A DNA stretch of 7,334 bases from Planctomycetales bacterium (lineage in GTDB: Bacteria; Planctomycetota; Planctomycetia; Planctomycetales; Planctomycetaceae): NCBI GenBank assembly GCA_020050375.1, contig JAGVKR010000527.1, forward strand, positions 1 through 7,334, given 5' to 3'. This document shows positions 6,401 to 7,334 of the stretch, one piece after another. Each line of letters starts with the position of its first letter. Within the stretch, counting starts at the first letter, position 1. Below the pieces are notes generated by a model that was not told the DNA's origin, did not search any database, and saw nothing but the letters and a program-made list of their open reading frames with translations. The translations under genes were made by a program, and so were the position numbers.

Positions 6401-7334
6401 ATCGACCAGAACCGCCTGCGGTGGACGGTCACGCTCGAAGAGCCGCGCGAAAAGGTGCTCATGCTGTCGGCTCAAGCCGTGTTTCCTCCCCCGGAAAACG
6501 CCCGTGTCGCCGCCCCCCTGGTGACCTTCGAGCATGTCGTAACCGCCGACGATGGAAAGAGCTTTGCTCCACTCGACAACCAAAAACAGCAGGTGTTGCT
6601 GGTGAATCAGTCGCCGCAGCGGCTCGACCGCGATGCGCCCGACGGAGCGGTCGAGCGGATTTCCGCCAACGATCTGTCGATCCTCGTCGGCGCCGATATC
6701 AGCAATCGGGCTGCCGAAATCCTGGCGGTGAAAAACCCGCAGGCGGCGATCGGCTGGCAGGTTCAGTCGGCCTCGACATTGAAGGCCCTGCCCGCGTCGG
6801 TGAATGTTTCCAGAATGACACTGGTCATCGCCCACGACGGCAGTTGGCGAGCCCAGGCCGACTATCGCATCAACAACCGGTCGCGGCAGTTTTTGGCCGT
6901 CCGGTTGCCGGCGAAGTCGCGGATCCTGTCGCTGTTCGTCGCCAACCAGCCAGCCCGACCGATCCGTCCCGATCGCCCCAACGACTCCGAGGTGATTCTG
7001 ATCCCGCTCCCTAAAACGGCGCTGGGAGATCTGTCCGCCGAAGTCAGGCTGATCTTCGAAGGCCAGCTCGCCCGTCCGCTTCCCCGGGGAGTTCAGGTCC
7101 TGCGGAGCGAGCTCGATCTCCCTGCGCCGCAGGTGCTATCGCAAAACGAAGATCCCGACTTCGGCGCGCCGGTCGCGGCCACTGAATGGACGGTGATTCT
7201 GCCGGACGACATTGATGCCGCGCGGGTCGACGACCCGGGCCGCAGCAACCTCGCTGCCAGTGCCGAGGGGGCTGAGCAGTTGATCGCCACGTATCAGGAA
7301 ATGTTGAGTCTGGTTTCGGTCGCGGCAGAGGCCA
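362..7334 (+). CDS. Giant planctomycete-type membrane-anchored protein of unknown function, internally duplicated (3' partial)
   Basis: The frame is open from ATG 362 to the window edge, giving 2,324 codons and no stop. I recognise no named orthologue and no catalytic motif. A Sec signal peptide (1-23) precedes half A (about 24-970), which is rich in alternating hydrophobic, beta-like segments. Two membrane segments (about 972-990, 998-1016) lead into a DUF1559-like motif (1014-1042) and a low-complexity linker. Four more hydrophobic segments (about 1217-1317) follow, then a second linker and half B (from about 1390), which repeats half A. Arginine-rich loops after segments 1 (FRRR), 3 (ARRW) and 5 (CRGSCPWSQR) fit the positive-inside rule and place both halves outside the cytoplasm. 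Cysteines are scarce (C800, C1286, C1290, C1782), so a disulfide-rich fold is unlikely. The long open frames on the minus strand are explained by GC-biased third positions. A structural or envelope role is inference. The protein continues beyond the window, and half B would be expected to meet its own membrane segments near residue 2322 onward. Confidence 0.93.
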   Translation, partial: MTRRLNSGLLLIGILWVASPASAQPAGTVAAEPTGRRVYVPLEELDQVMARDKQGVILSRDEYSKLSALAQKQLEAYPPTTHPIVAAKAEYSAEIIDDQLALTAIIDFTQLKPGWQTLKLPFRNVAIERAALDDKPAQLGRDGAERALVLFSAQAGRHTLSLKLSTSLASLGSDRVAAFGLAPIPTATLRISLPAGQFLHADETPLERPAPVDQPASYVLPVGGRSELNLRLAGRQAQQQSASLVFASTAIGLSVAAEERTWRAASTLNVFGKPIDALQFVIPKSLDIVSIESTGLERWEIAAGPSEGTTALNLVYRQPVADTRTVVFQGVSTGGLGEAWSVPTLGLTGAASHLVQVVVWPSAGLRLQPLTATGVRRITAEEAAPADAAPADKVAQGEGAPPLHYAAWSENFSLQFVTRPRSRELQATIATRVDVDSRELGLRSSIAVQSRFAPLFDLDLSLPVDWSVVDVLIGDQPARWRVVPVDAGSNQIQVSFQPPVPLDGKVALTLIARRIPGDNWPIGNEPLELPLPEVYLPQVGVTDGRYMIAAEDDLELTIEEMTGLDPVRLSDVEQRLARAPRLVYEYQDTRFQGKLRVTRRSLRLAAQTLAFHRLDRETQVSHLEARLAVQGGGLQKLEIALPEATGADLRFRLVEQSNRDETSSPEIIEQTSAPPAGGERIWTLRFDQRVFGLLWLAVDLQTPRAADAKEFSLPALRIVGAERQSGQIAVEAGPDQQLKLTAVEATGQPLVEFDPADVSAPTGYLPQDRIVAAYQAVRARYRIVASETRFERQSVPTAICDKAILTTVVSQTGELQHQAEFHLRATGVQSLRFELPSEAGLWATLIDGQPMEARAPPAPEGALQGYLVPLPPVAQPTAVRNLKLFYRTSAGRLQNTGALRQTAPRLSVVSGQGETQPLEILERDWILFHPERTEIALSTGQFEPVEVPARSSLLGWLQESLRLGGAQDLALKGLAAAVAIVVIGALWLSFRRRGSSGLAVTIAVGGALLVLSTLILPATQSAREAARRSQVQSNLKQYGLAMSEADAPAIMGGVGGGTDVTDEPVSRPSATGPKSSLKIVRNALSDQNAAVEEPMEESLDTPLAQRGTNAGKHSTFEGQYLTTILPQQDELEAAAVQRRPDLAPKDGPARADPEDGRKSKGMAGEKLGALLSLAIDLQPGPDSRTATFHYAGAPTSDVEPVLAIELQDRHTVSLTSLAWQAGVLLVFWIARRWSPGIRATLAVIGLIGPLALVPIVPLEMLPSLDGLFLGTIWGSLLWGTLALLGCRGSCPWSQRPTTASTATLLVAGTLVLVTATPARAGDKASSPVKTHERTNSPFYASSNAESQLAFAYPASADPIPNSELRTPNSPPPRTLLLPTTAAQPLESNRILLPFDQFLELWRAAHPELEGERGAPRDGVVAEALYAAEFVPAAGGTKPSVSVTGRFAVHSFRREQITLSLPLGGVSLRAATLDGKPAPIVSREGDAGPEIAIVLPEIGTHVVDVLFSLSAEQTGPSGRFVLPLRPVSTGALRFTLPATDQTLKVTGASGAFRRLHEGDKAIAVIPVDRGGEIGVSWAPPQTQEANEGIVHAESRTALTIDDDGLRVRVHAKYIVRQGTLSEANFTLPAGLLVRRISGLDLGGWEAAGEGDQRSVKVFLRRPVNDTTALEFDLFQPQAFSDQPQAVPVPQFAPQGITRETGLVGVFAAGHFSVTAGAAAGLTQIDAAQFAASPNESAASPQRATGSQSTVPQLAYRFATRPFQLSLQVARQRPISRGIAEHACHVGVRKLRLVSRLEVQIVGAPRSEIAIQLPVGYLLYDLRSPAVADYFVEAPAEGQPPVLHVDLAAPRTGSVELILDGILPRAADDLLPLVAVPYPLGLGDLRSSLAVWLDRSFSATFEGLEGWKSIDPQQLPAKLRGARQAAAQLAFTSSATTVPPIVLDLNRAASRLSAEALSVVMVRDTSVQYALYLRWHIALAGENTFVFTTPDWLADRLEIDRKLPGVRIRQVSSEKIDQNRLRWTVTLEEPREKVLMLSAQAVFPPPENARVAAPLVTFEHVVTADDGKSFAPLDNQKQQVLLVNQSPQRLDRDAPDGAVERISANDLSILVGADISNRAAEILAVKNPQAAIGWQVQSASTLKALPASVNVSRMTLVIAHDGSWRAQADYRINNRSRQFLAVRLPAKSRILSLFVANQPARPIRPDRPNDSEVILIPLPKTALGDLSAEVRLIFEGQLARPLPRGVQVLRSELDLPAPQVLSQNEDPDFGAPVAATEWTVILPDDIDAARVDDPGRSNLAASAEGAEQLIATYQEMLSLVSVAAEA
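473..3151 (+). repeat. Half A: first copy of the ~890-residue duplicated extracytoplasmic module
   Basis: Residues 38-930 form the first copy of the internal duplication. Landmarks in order are: VYVPLEELDQ (38-47); a beta-rich segment running to LSTSLAS (164-170); ATGVRRITAEEAAPAD (372-387); the HYAAW...FSLQFVTRPR segment (404-421) with LDLSLPVDW (458-466); ERIWTLRFDQ around 685; GELQHQAEFHLR (813-824) with LWATLIDGQP (841-850) and VPLP (868-871); and ERDWILFHP (922-930). Each has a counterpart in half B in the same order. Most of the region reads as strings of beta strands with few cysteines. I recall similar modules in other large planctomycete hypothetical proteins but cannot name a domain family. 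Confidence 0.8.
3275..3409 (+). other. Transmembrane hairpin closing half A (about residues 972-1016)
   Basis: Two strongly hydrophobic helices are separated by the short basic turn FRRRGSSG. The first is about 972-990 (GLAAAVAIVVIGALWL core). The second is about 998-1016 (AVGGALLVLSTLIL core). The basic turn indicates a cytoplasmic loop, which fits half A being outside. The second helix runs directly into the DUF1559-like motif. Confidence 0.8.
3401..3487 (+). other. DUF1559-like pseudopilin motif embedded mid-protein (residues 1014-1042)
   Basis: Immediately after a hydrophobic helix comes LPATQSAREAARRSQ and then NLKQYGLAM. From established knowledge, the DUF1559 (SBP_bac_10) family, greatly expanded in Planctomycetota, starts with a type IV pilin-like helix followed by LLPAVQ-AREAARR and C-NNLKQIGLALHNY. 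The match covers almost the whole of this signature, but the usual cysteine is V1031. The prepilin cleavage motif (GFTLIE) is absent: the helix lacks the glutamate and begins GLAVTIAVGG. The HNYHD continuation is replaced by a Gly/Ala/Ser-rich tail. It may be a captured or relict DUF1559 N-terminus; convergence is unlikely at this level of match. Confidence 0.75.
3488..3850 (+). other. Lower-GC, low-complexity linker within the giant gene (about residues 1043-1163)
   Basis: After the DUF1559-like motif, the coding sequence turns Gly-, Ser-, Asp- and Gln-rich (for example IMGGVGGGTDV) with little predicted structure. Hand counts over 3541-3720 give about 53% GC, clearly below the flanking halves. 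A palindromic repeat (3683-3705) lies within it. The segment should lie outside the cytoplasm given the helix order. Composition and repeat content suggest an insertion or relaxed constraint. Confidence 0.6.
3683..3705. repeat. Palindromic repeat 1: 7-bp perfect stem with GGAA loop, ACGAA...TTCTAC ends
   Basis: The arms GAATGCT (3685-3691) and AGCATTC (3696-3702) are perfect reverse complements around the loop GGAA. The element is bounded by AC on the left and TAC on the right. It shares the ACGAA...TTCTAC boundary with the palindrome at 4353-4378 but has a different stem core. It lies in frame inside the gene, encoding TNAGKHST. Lying mid-gene without a T-tract, it is unlikely to act as a terminator. 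Confidence 0.7.
4010..4321 (+). other. Four-helix membrane cluster ending in an internal signal-peptide-like segment (residues 1217-1320)
   Basis: There are four hydrophobic segments. They are about 1217-1230 (AWQAGVLLVFWIA), about 1238-1258 (TLAVIGLIGPLALVPIV), about 1267-1285 (LFLGTIWGSLLWGTLALLG) and about 1301-1317 (ATLLVAGTLVLVTA). Arginine-rich loops ARRW (1230-1233) and CRGSCPWSQR (1286-1295) lie on the predicted cytoplasmic side. The last helix ends in ATPARA|G (1315-1321), an AXA-type signal peptidase I site. With the earlier two helices this makes six crossings and leaves half B outside. The region just upstream (ALLSLAIDLQPG ... FHYAG, about 1169-1191) resembles a small beta module that precedes membrane helices in other large planctomycete proteins, from memory. 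Confidence 0.75.
4353..4378. repeat. Palindromic repeat 2: 9-bp perfect stem with AAC loop, ACGAA...TTCTAC ends
   Basis: The arms GAACGGACT (4355-4363) and AGTCCGTTC (4367-4375) are perfect reverse complements around a 3-base loop. AC precedes and TAC follows, exactly as in the palindrome at 3683-3705. It encodes THERTNSPFY in the linker between the membrane cluster and half B. I recall palindromes of the ACGGACT/AGTCCGT type being dispersed in planctomycete genomes; unverified. Confidence 0.75.
4441..4467. repeat. GAACTCC heptamer tandem repeat, about four units, inside the coding region
   Basis: The units are GAACTCC (4441), GAGCTCC (4448), GAACTCC (4455) and GAACTC (4462). The tract encodes NSELRTPNS, a seven-residue periodicity produced by three heptamers. 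It lies in the same linker as the palindrome at 4353-4378. Such tracts are typical of intergenic repeats rather than folded protein sequence. Confidence 0.75.
4529..7204 (+). repeat. Half B: second, diverged copy of the ~890-residue extracytoplasmic module
   Basis: Residues 1390-2281 repeat half A in order. ILLPFDQFLE (1390) matches VYVPLEELDQ (38). LDGKPAPI matches LDDKPAQL. VPQF...AAGLTQIDAAQFAASP (1687-1732) matches VPTL...ATGVRRITAEEAAPAD (342-387). LAYRFATRPFQLSLQVARQR (1752-1771) and IAIQLPVG (1807-1814) match the 404-466 segment. LRWTVTLEEP matches IWTLRFDQ. DGSWRAQADYRI (2159-2170) and ILSLFVANQPAR (2188-2199), then IPLP, match GELQHQAEFHLR, LWATLIDGQP and VPLP. EWTVILP (2275-2281) matches DWILFHP (924-930). 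Offsets stay at 1,343-1,352 residues. Identity is low, so the duplication is old. Sequence from 7205 to the edge is the continuation toward the expected membrane segments. Confidence 0.8.

Noticed and set aside
5138..6835. 565-codon open frame on the minus strand
   Set aside because: It lies wholly antisense to half B, whose plus frame shows conserved internal-repeat structure. The translation is Arg/Gly/Asp-rich with no recognisable motif, as expected from the antisense of GC-biased codons.

Overview
The window looks like a piece of a Planctomycetota chromosome. Three things point there. It has high GC with strong GC preference at third codon positions. It holds one very large secreted or membrane gene of a type I associate with that phylum. 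Inside that gene is a stretch closely resembling the planctomycete-expanded DUF1559 pseudopilin-like family (LPATQSAREAARR ... NLKQYGLAM). This assignment rests on recall of family signatures, not on a search.

Layout: positions 1-361 are a leader or intergenic stretch with no convincing gene, though short repeats are present. From 362 to the right edge (7334) a single plus-strand reading frame stays open for 2,324 complete codons without a stop. It is one giant gene whose 3' end lies outside the window. All other long open frames, on both strands, are shadows of it.

Architecture of the giant protein (residue numbers from the ATG at 362): signal peptide 1-23; large extracytoplasmic half A, about 24-970; two membrane segments, about 972-990 and 998-1016; the DUF1559-like motif 1014-1042; a lower-GC, low-complexity linker of about 1043-1163; a short beta-like module, about 1167-1210; four hydrophobic segments between about 1217 and 1317, the last ending in an ARA signal-peptidase-like site; a linker (1321-1389) rich in intergenic-type repeats; and then half B from about 1390. 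Half B is a diverged, colinear copy of half A. Landmarks match at an almost constant offset of 1,343-1,352 residues over about 890 residues, so the protein is an ancient internal duplication.

Two short palindromic repeats, which share ACGAA...TTCTAC ends but have different stems, are embedded in frame in the two linkers. A GAACTCC heptamer tract lies in the second linker, and a related GAAATCC tract lies upstream of the gene. The function of the protein is unknown. The sequence supports an envelope-anchored protein with two homologous outside-facing halves, and no enzymatic motif was recognised.
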